A stretch of 64,000 bases of DNA from Pyricularia pennisetigena (taxonomy: Eukaryota; Ascomycota; Sordariomycetes; Magnaporthales; Pyriculariaceae), in assembly GCF_004337985.1 (NCBI RefSeq), contig NC_043743.1:3550580-3614579 (forward strand), in the 5' to 3' direction. The stretch's first letter is position 1, and each line of letters opens with the position of its first letter. Positions 1-10,030 of the stretch are shown here, piece after piece. Made by a program: the position numbers and the translations under genes. The notes beneath the pieces are model-generated. The model had not been told where the DNA came from, made no database searches, and was given only the letters and a program-made list of their open reading frames with translations.

Positions 1-5
1 AAAGG

Positions 6-36
<31 letters not shown>

Positions 37-1991
37 GATAAATAAGTAAATAAATAAGAGACAACTCTGACATTACACAAAGACGCAGAAATATACTAAC
101 TGCTTCAACAAGACTCACAAAGTGAGCGGACGTCATGATCATCGAATGGGCCGGGATGATGCTACAGCATTCCCCAGTTGTCGACCACAGTCTAGAGCTT
201 TGGGGCATCGGTGGGTTTTTAGCGATATGTCGGTGTTGTTATTAGTTGGACACTGGGGTTGTGATGGGGTCAATGGCAAATTCTTTCTTCTTTCCCCGCA
301 CGATACTGACACCGAGTCAGCGACATCAGCCTTGGCGGGCAGAGGGGTTTTGTGCTTTTTAGTAATTAATGTTCAGGATGCTTCTTTTTATCGTGGTGCA
401 CATTTATGCGTAATCACTACGCAGTATGCTCACTAATAAACGGTGTCTTCTGTGGCCAATATGGGGTCCAGATGCTGGCAACCACAAATCCAATAAGAAG
501 AGAAAAAGAGGGAAAAAAAAAAATTGGAGAAGATGCCGGCTAATGTTGGCCTCGTGGGTTCGTTGACGAGGTCGCAGCCGCCGCCGCCGCCGCTTTGCAG
601 ACTTCAGGGATTCCGCGGCACAAGAAGGATAATCGGAGAGGAAAATGAAATCAACGAAAAAGCCCAAGACGGAAAACAAGCAGGCTCCCGCAGCTAATTA
701 CAAGCTAATTTACGAACATAGCTCGCTCATGTTTAACGTATCTATTTACTGTCCAGAGACCACCAACCCATGCGCCGTATGATTAGCGTATGCATGCTTG
801 CAGAACGAAAATCCCCCACGGAACATTGGAAGCCGGGCGAAGGAAGTATTTTGTAGCCAAAAGCTAGACAGCCAGCCTTTGACAGCCACAGCCACCAAGT
901 AGAATCAACTAAGCCCGGACCGATTGTGAATCCCTACCAACTTCGGTAGGTACTGTAATTGCCTTGTTTAGCTGCCTTACCTTTACCTGACCTTTTTCAC
1001 CTTCCCCAAGAACTTATGCTTGCTTTAGAAATGGGGAAAGAAGGTGGGCTGGTGGAACTTCCGTCCTGTCTTTTTTTTTTCCCCTCGCACCCTTGCCCTG
1101 GTTCAGGCTCGGTTCTCTCTCATCATGGCCATGCATGCAAGAATGCCTGCTTCTCCAAAAGAGCCCACCGTGGAGTATTACTGGCAGACCCGGCCTTGCG
1201 TCGTGTTTCGTCTTGGCAGGTAGCAGTCTGTTCGAAAGTGCTTCCCACACAACATCCCAAATGTCGTAAATGAGGGTCGGAGTGCTTCCATTCGTCCCTT
1301 GGCCTGCTTGCAAGAAAAAACTCGGGACGGGGCGCCGATGTTCGGTAACGGTCTGGAGGATACATAAAGAAGGGCGGTCTGCGTTTTCCTTTTTCCCTCT
1401 CTCTTTTCTTGCCCTGATCTTCCTGTTCTTGTAGGTCCCGGTTTCAAGGTTTCAACCTGCATACCCAGTTCCTCTAACCTTTTAAGGTCCCCAGTATCTG
1501 CTTCGTCATCGTTGAAGGACTACTGCGACCTCGGCGTCCCATCTCTGCATTACTGCACATTGGATCTGCTTTTATTATCTTGATCTATTGGACCGACCTG
1601 TGTTACCTGTCCCGGTACAGCACGTATCTTTCAGGCCAAAGCAGCCTCAACCCCTGTACTGGATAGGCATTTGCGACTCGGATTTGGTCATCATTTCCAC
1701 TTTTGGCACATTTGGATCGCATCTACAGACTCTTTAGTCTTCAGATTGAAAACGTTTACCCGCGACGAGAAATCGCGCCCGCATTGTCATTCACCACCGC
1801 TAGCGCTGCAACTACTCATATTCGCCCGTTGCGCAAAGGAATTCGCAAGTCAGGAGAGGACGTATTTCTTTTCTCAAAGGAGGCGCACGTATCTAATTCT
1901 CCTCGGACTCTTCCCCTCCATCTACACCAATCACACCGCCGCTCCAGATCTGGGATTTCAGGAACAACAAAAGCCGCAAAAGAATCCAAAG
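1..1991. other. Non-coding 5' region of the first MFS gene
   Basis: No reading frame here looks coding: all are short, overlap on both strands and have no recognisable domain. The stretch opens with a 27-base A run (about 10-36) and contains pyrimidine-rich blocks near 1375-1430. The last several hundred bases are presumably promoter and leader of the permease starting at 1992. An open frame extends upstream from that start to about 1671, but its sequence is leader-like. Confidence 0.6.
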
Positions 1992-3775
1992 ATGGCCACC
2001 GCGGCATCTTTCGAAAAGGGTGATAGCCTAGAACACCAAGCGAAAACCTCGTCAGACGGTAGCCGTCCTGTGGGAGATTCTGGCGTTGAAGCAGAACGTG
2101 CTGCGCTCCTGGCAGCGCTTCCCGACCCAGATGCTGGCAAGACCCCCGAGGAGCGAGCAGAAATCGTAAGTGTCTTTTTTATGGCTATGAACCCTTGTGG
2201 GTTGCGCGATCCAATTTGGCTTCTTGAGATGATGATCACGCAAGCGGCTCTCTAACATACCTAATTCCATTCTCTAGGATCGCAAGTTGATGTGGAAAGT
2301 CGATCTTGCATTGGTGCCATGGCTTTCTCTCCTGTGAGTTATATTTTGCAAAAAAAAAAAAAAAAAAAAAAACAAAAAAAAAAAAAAACCACCCCAAACA
2401 GTGGTTCACATCTAGATTTACAGACTGACATGACACAATTCGTTACCATAGCTATCTCATGTCATTCCTGGACCGGACCAACATTGGCAATGCACGACTG
2501 GCTGGACTCGAGGGCGATCTTGGCATGAAACCAGACGGATCTGACTACAACCTCTCCCTGACCATCTTCTTCATCAGCTATGCTCTATTCGAGCCCGTCA
2601 CCAACGCCCTTCTCAAGCGCATGACGCCTCGCATCTTCTTCACCGGCATCATCTTCGTGTGGGGTGTTATCATGACCCTGATGGGTCTTTGCCACAACTT
2701 CCCAGGTCTCTTGGCTGCTCGGTGGTTCCTCGGAGTCGCAGAGGCCGGCCTCTTCCCCGGTGTCAACTACTACCTCTCATGCTGGTACAAGGGTTCCGAG
2801 ATTGGTGTGCGTTCTGCAGTCTTCTTCTCTGCTGCTGCGTTGGCGGGCTCCTTTGGCGGTCTCCTTGCAGCTGCCATTGCGCAGATGAACGGTATCGGTG
2901 GAAGGCCTGGCTGGGCATGGATCTTCATAATTGAGGGTATCGCTACCGTTTTCGTCGGCATCTTCTGTTGGTGGCTTGTGTTTGATTGGCCCGAGACTGC
3001 CCGTTTCCTCAGCCCCGACGACCGTATTCGCGTGCAGCGCCGCCTGATCATGGACCGCCAGGGTCGCACCGCCGAGGACTTTGACCGCCGCCACATCTAC
3101 GAGGCCCTCAAGGACTGGAAGACGTACGGCTACATGGTCATCTACATGGGCTGCTTGGTCCCGCTCTACGCCTTTTCGCTGTTCTTGCCCACCATCCTGC
3201 GCGGCATGGGACACGTCGGTACTCGGGCTCAACTCCTCAGTGTGCCTCCCTACGCCGTGGCGGCCGCGCTTACCGTCACCATCGGCTTCATCGCCGACAG
3301 GACCAAGATGAGGGGTTACTGCAACATTGCAACGGTGACGATTGGCATCATTGGTTTCGTCATGCTCATGGCGACGCAAGATCCTCGCATCCAATATGCC
3401 GGCACCTACTTGGGCGCTGCTGGAATCTACCCGACCATCTCCAACACCCTTTCGTGGGCCATCAACAACACCGAGGGCTCTCTCAAGCGCGCCGTCGTTC
3501 TGGGCATGGTTGTAGGCTGGGGCAACCTGAACGGCGTGGTGTCGTCAAACATTTATCTTGCGCGCGAGTCGCCCAAGTTCTTCACTGGTCACGGTGTGGT
3601 CATGGGATACCAAGTGATCTGCCTCCTTGGCGGTTCAATCTTTATGCACTTGGCCTTCCGCAAGATGAACAAGGACCGCGCCGCCGGCAAGATGGACGAA
3701 AGCTGGGCTGCGCTCAGCCAAGAGGAGAAGTGGGCCCGTGGAGACAGGAGACCCGACTTTGTCTACACTCTGTGA
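1992..3775 (+). CDS. MFS permease, anion:cation symporter family (Dal5/Tna1-like)
   Basis: Twelve-helix plasma-membrane transporter of the fungal allantoate/nicotinate permease group; the substrate (an organic anion or vitamin) cannot be told from sequence. Exons: 1992-2165, 2278-2333, 2452-3775, giving 517 residues, the usual family length. Both introns have GT...AG ends (GTAAGT and GTGAGT donors) and restore the frame across the conserved helix-1 segment MSFLDRTNIGNARLAG, the hallmark loop of this family. A hydrophilic N-terminal tail of about 60 residues precedes helix 1. Further family marks are the ARWFLGVAEAGLFPG motif in helix 4/5 and WAINNTEG near helix 10. The second intron holds an A-rich run of about 40 bases, which may cause sequencing slippage. 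The ATG at 1992 was chosen because the acidic N-terminal tail follows directly; no other start fits better. Function is by family resemblance. Confidence 0.9.
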
Positions 3776-4316
3776 GCAATCTACAGCCCCGCGAGGGCAT
3801 CCATAATTTGATAGGCGACTGGGCTTGGCGTTGTCTTTTTGTTCTGCCGTGGATCATCTTTTTGTCAATGCAGCCATCATTTTTCTTGATTTGAGCTTTG
3901 TTCTTGAGGCATATATTGGCATTTGTTGTGTCACTTAGAAGGCCGTCTTCAGTGCGCAAGCCTTTCATTTGTCGTCACACGAGAAGGGAACAATCGGAAG
4001 GGGCGTTGCTTTCATGTCATCAATATTCCGGATGCTTGCAGATGACGCGGAGGTGGAGAAAAAGGAAAGCAAAAAAAAAGAAAAAGAAAAAAGAAAAAAG
4101 AAAATAGGGAGGTGGTACATACATACATTGTAAACCGTGGGTGGCATTCTCATGTGAGAGCATGTATGGGGCCATAGACGATATGACATACCCACTAGAT
4201 TACGAACGGATAGAAATGAATTTGACAACGATGACTTGATACTGTTGATTGTTTCCAATATCGGTGTAGCTGAGGAGACGGAAGCAGAGCCATTTCAGTG
4301 GTTTGTGGTGCATACA

Positions 4317-4366
<50 letters not shown>

Positions 4367-6426
4367 AGCAGCTGATCACCGTCATGGTGTTGGCCGCTGA
4401 GCAAAAGCGTTGGACACAGTCAAAGATAAGATTGCGCTCCCTTCTTGGCTCCCGATGCGGGCACATACTGTCAGGAGGCCAGGGGATTTAGCCCAGCTTG
4501 GCTAAGCATGGACAAGCCCCTAGACTTGCTATTTGGGGGTTTACCATGTACCGTGACTGTTCTCCCTCTCTCTTATTTATTAATTTATTTATTTACTTAT
4601 ATCATTTGTATCAATATATATATATATATTTTATCCTTGGCACCCCTGACCAAAATTTACAAGAAAAGCGACCTTATCGCAGGTCGGGGCCTATGTCCTA
4701 CACTGAGCTGCGGCAACACAAACACAAACGCGCAGACGTATGACGGGGAGGCCACATGGCAGCCACGCGGGAGCTTTTGAGCGGGGGTGACGGGAGGGGT
4801 GAACAAGGTCCTCGAGGCCTGGTTGTGTCTCCTCCTCCGCGTGAATTTGCTTTCACCCCGTGCCCCCTACTTTCCCCGGGCTTGTTGTGGACTTTTAAAT
4901 GTAAAAGGTCGACTCGGCCCCGGGTTTTGTTGTTCTTTTTTGTTCGAGGGTGAAGCATTTGATTAAGGAGAGGATGGAAATACTGCCTTTTACAGTAATG
5001 ATTCCCAGTTCTGACGGGTCTCCGTTCCAAGGAATATCCTTTAGCATTCTGGTTCGTCGGGGGTTTCTTGCGAAAGGTGTTTGGGTGTTGAGGTGTGTGT
5101 TGCCATTCGGGCGTCTTGTAATTTCTGGTATGTTTGTTTCTGGTTATCCCGCCTTCATTCTTGGTGGGATGGGAGGTCTGTGTCTTCTTCTGCTCTGTAT
5201 CCATGTGAATGTTACTTTGCCTGAAATCAGAAAGCATGAGATGTTGTTCGTGGCTGTCTATTCGAGCTCAGGTCCGAGGGTACTAAAAGTGCGAGACTGG
5301 TGTGGTGATAGCGGTTAGCTTCTTGTCCGCATCAAGTGGCACTCTGAGTGTGAGTGTGTGACGGGTGCCTTGCAGCTTTTTGAGTTTGGAAATTACCTAT
5401 TACTGCTGGTTGTAGATTGGCGTGAGTGGGCTTTGCAGCTCAGGGGGGAAAGCCCTCGATATCAAGATGGGTTTCCTGAGTGAAAATAACTGAAAACAGC
5501 ATTGGGACAGAAGAATTCCAAGTTAGGGGTGAAGCAGCGAATAAAATATCATGACTGAGCTTCTGCCAGCCGGGAGTTGGCAATATCTGGCCGGCAACCA
5601 ATAAGCGTGGGGGTAAAAGGGTGGGCCAGGTTGGTGGAATGAAAATGACGGACAGATATCCATATCTCGCTGGTTTTGGTCATCACAAGAGTGAAAAGGG
5701 ACGGAGAGATGATACATTGATACATGGGACGCACTCTGTGCCCCGCCTTTATTCGAGAGTCGCGAGGTTCGTAGGGAAGGTGCCTCAACGCCCTTTACAG
5801 AAATGATAAAAGGGGTTGGGCTGGGGTCAAGTCATCTTGGGTTGGGCCCTCAGCACCAAACAGCAGCAGCATGGGGTAGAAAAAACTCAGGGTAGATTGA
5901 CTGTCCTAACTGTCGAACGCATGCAAACGGTAGCTGGCGTCTCGCGAGTGACGTATATCAAAGTCAATGTGACTTGCAAAAGCAGGAAGCCGCTCAAACG
6001 GAGCCGCATGCTGCCTGTGCGCCGTCGTCTACTGCACGCGTGTAGCCTGGGCCTTCCTGTCCAAACGCGTCGGGATGGCGCAGTATCTTGTCGATGTGTA
6101 CTGGTCCACGAATCTGGAAGTGCTTGCATAAAGAACTTGCTACGAGATGTACAACGACAGAGATCAAAGGGAGGGCTTAGAGCAAACGGCAGTAGGGTTG
6201 GTAGACAAGCATCATGCCACTGCATCCGTGACTTCTAATATGACGGGGCTCCAGGTACAAACGCTCCGTCCCGTGGCCCAGCTGGTCCCTGCACCGCAAG
6301 CAAACGAGGAGGCAGCCGGATGGAACGAACCGCTCAGCAGCCCGTCACCTGTCTCCCTCGCCCTCCCAGCCAGCCGTTTGCCCTAATAGTTCAAAAACCC
6401 CCAGCCGTCTTCCAACAAAAACAGAG
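3776..6426. other. Non-coding interval between MFS gene and tRNA
   Basis: This holds the 3' end of the permease gene and then mixed sequence without a coding signature. Simple repeats include an A/G-rich patch near 4065-4110, a 44-base T run at 4320-4363 and a short (TA)n near 4614-4629. The longer open frames around 4950-5320 and 5816-6240 lack ATG starts or any domain resemblance. Confidence 0.55.
4320..4363. repeat. Poly(T) tract, 44 bases
   Basis: Uninterrupted T run between aagc and gctagc. It lies outside genes. Its exact length is uncertain, as for any long homopolymer. Confidence 0.85.
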
Positions 6427-6512
6427 GTTAGGTTGGAGTAGAGGTTAACTCGTCACCCTCCCAAGCGTCCTTGGAATAGGTGGAAACGCGGGTTCGAACC
6501 CTGCACCTAGCA
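6427..6512 (+). tRNA. tRNA-Gly(CCC) with a 14-nt intron
   Basis: The cloverleaf can be built by hand. The acceptor stem pairs GTTAGGT (6427-6433) with ACCTAGC (6505-6511), with one T-G wobble, and A6512 is the discriminator. The D stem pairs GAGT (6436-6439) with ACTC (6448-6451), with GG in the loop. The anticodon stem pairs TCACC (6453-6457) with GGTGG (6479-6483). The T arm is GCGGG-TTCGAAC-CCTGC (6488-6504). The anticodon CCC lies at 6460-6462 after T33. The intron is 6464-6477, in the canonical position one base 3' of the anticodon. Removing it leaves 72 nt. The B box GGTTCGAACCC is intact and TTTT follows immediately as a Pol III terminator. Identity as Gly rests on the anticodon; the acceptor is not the usual GC-rich Gly stem, so a small chance of a pseudo-tRNA remains. 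Confidence 0.82.
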
Positions 6513-6987
6513 TTTTGCCAAATTCTGGCTTTATTCTTTGTTTTTGCCGCACCAAGGAGAGATATTGGGACTTGCTAGATGACTTGGTAACCATTTACAA
6601 GACTGTTTTGTCTTCTGAAAGTCACATATTACTAATATACTGGTTGACGAACCTGTTTGCTGCTGATGAAGTGGATTCTCTGTGCTGCTGATATGGCTCC
6701 CCGTTGAAGCTTGTATTGTGCTTCAATATCTTATTTTTTGGTGGGAGCGTTGTGTCTTACTTCAGCTTCAGGCACTCGACTCTGCCACCCACCTAAATAC
6801 TTATTGTATAATCTACCTCACACCATCACTCAGACCCGGTCTCGCACAGATAATGGTGATCTGATGTTACACATCAAAAACTTGCTATGGTTACTGAACT
6901 GACATTTATCTGTGAGAGAACCCACAACAATCTGCCCTGATTGAGCAGCCACATCCTGGATAAACAGTAACTAATTTCGCTCTTGAA
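6513..6987. other. Non-coding interval 3' of tRNA and of the HeLo gene
   Basis: It holds the Pol III termination T run and the 3' flank of the minus-strand HeLo-pseudokinase gene. No coding signature is seen. Confidence 0.55.
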
Positions 6988-9048
6988 TCACCCACTTTCC
7001 ACCGTGGCAGCAGACAAACGCGCCAGAGGAACAACCACCTGATTATAAAACTCCAAAGCAGGATGCGATGCCAGATCCTCTTCATCACATAGCGCCTTCA
7101 CATCACCATTCGCGTCATCATACACATCCGCCGCCTTGAGACAATACACAACAGCACGGTGATACGGCGACCCGACACGAAAAGCCAGCTCCGAGTCGAC
7201 ATGCCGCAGCACCATCTTCCTGAGCAGCAGGGCGTGCGGCCTGTGAAACAGCCGCATGTCCCTCGAGAGCCGCACCTCCCCTGCCCCATCACCGCCACCA
7301 CCACCACCCACCGCAGCAGCAGCCGCGGCAAAGATGCTGCTCTTGGCCGCCTTCTGCGCCGCCGCACCGCCAGCCGGCTTGCCCTCCAGAAAGCTCGAGA
7401 GCGGGCGCCACAGCGCGATCTCGAGCAGCACCAGGCCGAGCGAGTACAGGTCGTACTCGAGCCGGTAGCCCTGGGCCGCGGCGCCCTGGTAGCGCGGGTG
7501 GCGGTACATGGCCGTCGCCACGTCCCCCGACGACCGGGCCTGGTCGATGGTCGCCGCCTCGCTCTCCTGCCGCGAGTAGTCGAAGCCGCACACGGCGAGC
7601 GAGGACATCACGGCGTTGGTGCCGCCGCCGCCGCCGCCGACGCGCGAGAGTTGGTCGCCGTAGTCGGCCGTCGAGGAGAATGCCAGCGCGGGGAACGCCA
7701 CATTGTCGCTGCGTATGCCCTTGTGCAGCCAGCTGGAGGAGAAGAGCTCGGAAAAGGTGCCGGCGACGCGCGAGGCTAACATGTACCGCTGCTCGAGCGG
7801 TGGGCGGAACTTGGTGCGGGGGTCGAGGAGCGTCGCCAGGGAGACGGGCGTCTGCGTGACGTGGCCGGGTAGGCTTGTGGGCGAGGGCAACAGCGGCGAG
7901 GGGTAGCGGAAGACGAGCCACCAGCAGTAGTGCTCTGGATCTTGAATGCAGCCCTCGGCCGCCAAGGTCATAAAAGTCGGGCCCTTGGGCTTGCTCAGCA
8001 GCAGGACCAGACGCTGGATGCGTTCGGTGAGCTTCCGCTTATCATCTGGCTTGATGCCCCGATCGTACACCTTCTTCTCGAAGAGGAAGAGGTTCCCGTC
8101 ATCGCCTTGAGCTGCTGCTTTCCTGGTAGTCAAGAATCTTGCGGGTGCCGTACCGGCCTCGTATGCCCGCGGGAGGTTGAAGTCGGCAAGCCTGAGGCCT
8201 CTCCGCTGGGAGGGCGCAGGTGGGAGGGCCGGCATGGGTGGGAGCCAGGGGACGTCGGCCGAGATGGCCTTGCGCTCGACCACGAGGCGAGCCGGTGAAG
8301 TGTCCGGATAGCCGCTGACGGCGGCACGTAGCAGGTTGAGTGATTCCTGGTCTACTGCGCTGCCGACGAGGACGATGTTGATGCGGGAATCGTTCTCTTG
8401 GGCTTTTCGTTGTTGCGAGGCCTCTGTGAGCAGTTGGTTCAGGGCTGACACTCTCGAGGAGAGATTTGAGACTAGTGCCTCGAACCTTTTGAGATCCAAG
8501 ATCGACCACCGGATCTTTTTCCATGCCGACGTCGTCATCTTGACTGGGCCGGAGGATGATTTACTAGAAGCACCAGTACCCAGTCTTTGTAGACTTGTCT
8601 CTATCTCTTCTACGTCGACATCCTCATCCTCATCTTCATCCTTGACCAAGCTGGTCCTGCGCGGGAGGAAGGATTTCTGCATCCGCAGTACCAAGTCAGC
8701 AACCCTTTCAGACTTTGTCGGGGCCTCCTCGGTCCTCGCCAGCCCGTATCTATCACTCAGCGTTCCGTGCTGGCAGAACAGGCCGGCGATCTCCTCGAGT
8801 TGGTTCTTCAACACCTCGCAGAGGGGCTCTAGACGAGGCGGCAGTTTTGGCCTCTCGCCGGATCCCGGCAGGGGCACCAGGCCGGAGTTCTCTCCCCACA
8901 GCTGCAGCCGGAAACGTTCCAGCTCGAAGCGGAGGACGAGTTGTTCTGCATCTTTGCTGAAGTTGAGACCGTTGCGAAAGGTCCGGACTGCAAATGAGGC
9001 AGTACGAAAGGCAATCTCGGCCACGGCGATGTAGGTTCCGGGATCCAT
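6988..9048 (-). CDS. HeLo-domain protein with C-terminal pseudokinase
   Basis: A 686-residue protein from the ATG at 9048; the open frame reaches further upstream only with non-ATG codons. Residues 1 to about 225 resemble the HeLo (prion-inhibition and propagation) fold: a hydrophobic N-terminal helix (MDPGTYIAVAEIAF), then a helical bundle with an acidic EDEDED insert near 137-145. In other fungal proteins HeLo domains insert into membranes and kill the cell. From about 320 to the end is a protein-kinase-like domain. Where active kinases have HRDxKxxN this one has HKGIRSDN (about 442), and where they have DFG it has CGFDYSR (about 487), so the catalytic Asp residues are missing and it should be a pseudokinase. 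Low-complexity Gly and Ala runs interrupt the domain. The gene is intronless and divergent from the kinase-ankyrin gene at 10031, sharing its promoter region. The cell-death role is inferred from the family, not shown here. Confidence 0.82.
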   Translation of the reverse strand: MDPGTYIAVAEIAFRTASFAVRTFRNGLNFSKDAEQLVLRFELERFRLQLWGENSGLVPLPGSGERPKLPPRLEPLCEVLKNQLEEIAGLFCQHGTLSDRYGLARTEEAPTKSERVADLVLRMQKSFLPRRTSLVKDEDEDEDVDVEEIETSLQRLGTGASSKSSSGPVKMTTSAWKKIRWSILDLKRFEALVSNLSSRVSALNQLLTEASQQRKAQENDSRINIVLVGSAVDQESLNLLRAAVSGYPDTSPARLVVERKAISADVPWLPPMPALPPAPSQRRGLRLADFNLPRAYEAGTAPARFLTTRKAAAQGDDGNLFLFEKKVYDRGIKPDDKRKLTERIQRLVLLLSKPKGPTFMTLAAEGCIQDPEHYCWWLVFRYPSPLLPSPTSLPGHVTQTPVSLATLLDPRTKFRPPLEQRYMLASRVAGTFSELFSSSWLHKGIRSDNVAFPALAFSSTADYGDQLSRVGGGGGGTNAVMSSLAVCGFDYSRQESEAATIDQARSSGDVATAMYRHPRYQGAAAQGYRLEYDLYSLGLVLLEIALWRPLSSFLEGKPAGGAAAQKAAKSSIFAAAAAAVGGGGGGDGAGEVRLSRDMRLFHRPHALLLRKMVLRHVDSELAFRVGSPYHRAVVYCLKAADVYDDANGDVKALCDEEDLASHPALEFYNQVVVPLARLSAATVESG

Positions 9049-10030
9049 CGCCTTTGAAAAGCGATTCACTGCAGACAGGTCAAAAGTGATGTCGATTCAA
9101 ATATTGTTTGGTGAATCCAGATGAGTCTAACGGTGACGGCGCATGGAGAATTCAAGGCCTCGATGGGTTTTATAGTACCTGACAATACAAGAATGGAAAG
9201 GAGCAACAAAGGAACTAGTCTAACCTATCCGATGTCAAAGTCGTGTATAATACAAGAGGAGAAAAGGCTTCTGCGATGAAGCATGAGCAAAAAAGTTTGA
9301 AGTTTGATGCCTGATAGTGACAACAAGATAATTCACTACAGGATTCTCGGAGGACTTTTACTATGAATGCACCGTACGTATGCCAATTGGCTGCCTCCTT
9401 TGACCTCGTGTCAAAACCTCCCCTTGCCTCGCCTTGGACGATGAGGGGCTTGTTGTTTTTATCAAGCAATAATAAGCAAAAAAGCGTGGAGGCGGGGTAT
9501 GCGTTGTGGAGGTGGGAATAGTATCACAAGTGATTTATGATTAAATTCAAGGCGCCACTGACCAACCGTAGCATCGCGGCGACGTGTACTCGATGCATGT
9601 TGCGTGCGGCTGAAAGCTGAGTGTGGAGGCAGTGTCGTCTCGGAACTCGCGTCGCACTGTAGAAAGGGGTTTAGCCAGCTGAGATGAATGGCGATGGTGA
9701 TTGAGCGACAAGCGAGAGACTTCTTGCAGGTGAAGTAGGATGTAGTTGAAATATAGATAATTACACAAACGTTAAATACAATTTTCTCCAGCGAAAAAAA
9801 AAAAAGAAAAGAAAAAACTCTGTTCCTGTATTTTGTCAGTTGCCAGAACCAAGTTTATATCCATCGGGAAGGCCCGCTCCTGAAATTTATTCTGCTCTTA
9901 GCGCCAAGTTAATCAGTCCACAACCAAATCAGCGCCAACAAACAAATCCCACTTTCTTTTCCACTTCAGCCTATACTCATCTGCAATACCCACCCAGGTC
10001 ATGTGATACCCCCGGCGGGTACTCATCACA
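9049..10030. promoter_or_regulatory. Shared divergent promoter region
   Basis: A 982-base interval between the starts of the minus-strand HeLo gene and the plus-strand kinase-ankyrin gene. It contains no convincing gene. An A-rich run lies at about 9795-9817 and pyrimidine-rich sequence just before the ATG at 10031. The two genes face apart with nothing between them, so shared control is plausible, though no specific site was recognised. Confidence 0.5.

Noticed and set aside
1671..1991. Open frame running into the first MFS gene from upstream
   Set aside because: Same frame as exon 1, but the sequence is leader-like, and the family's N-terminal tail is already complete from the ATG at 1992.
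9049..9069. Seven extra residues at the N terminus of the HeLo protein
   Set aside because: The upstream codon is GTG, not ATG; the first ATG is at 9048 and begins the expected hydrophobic helix.
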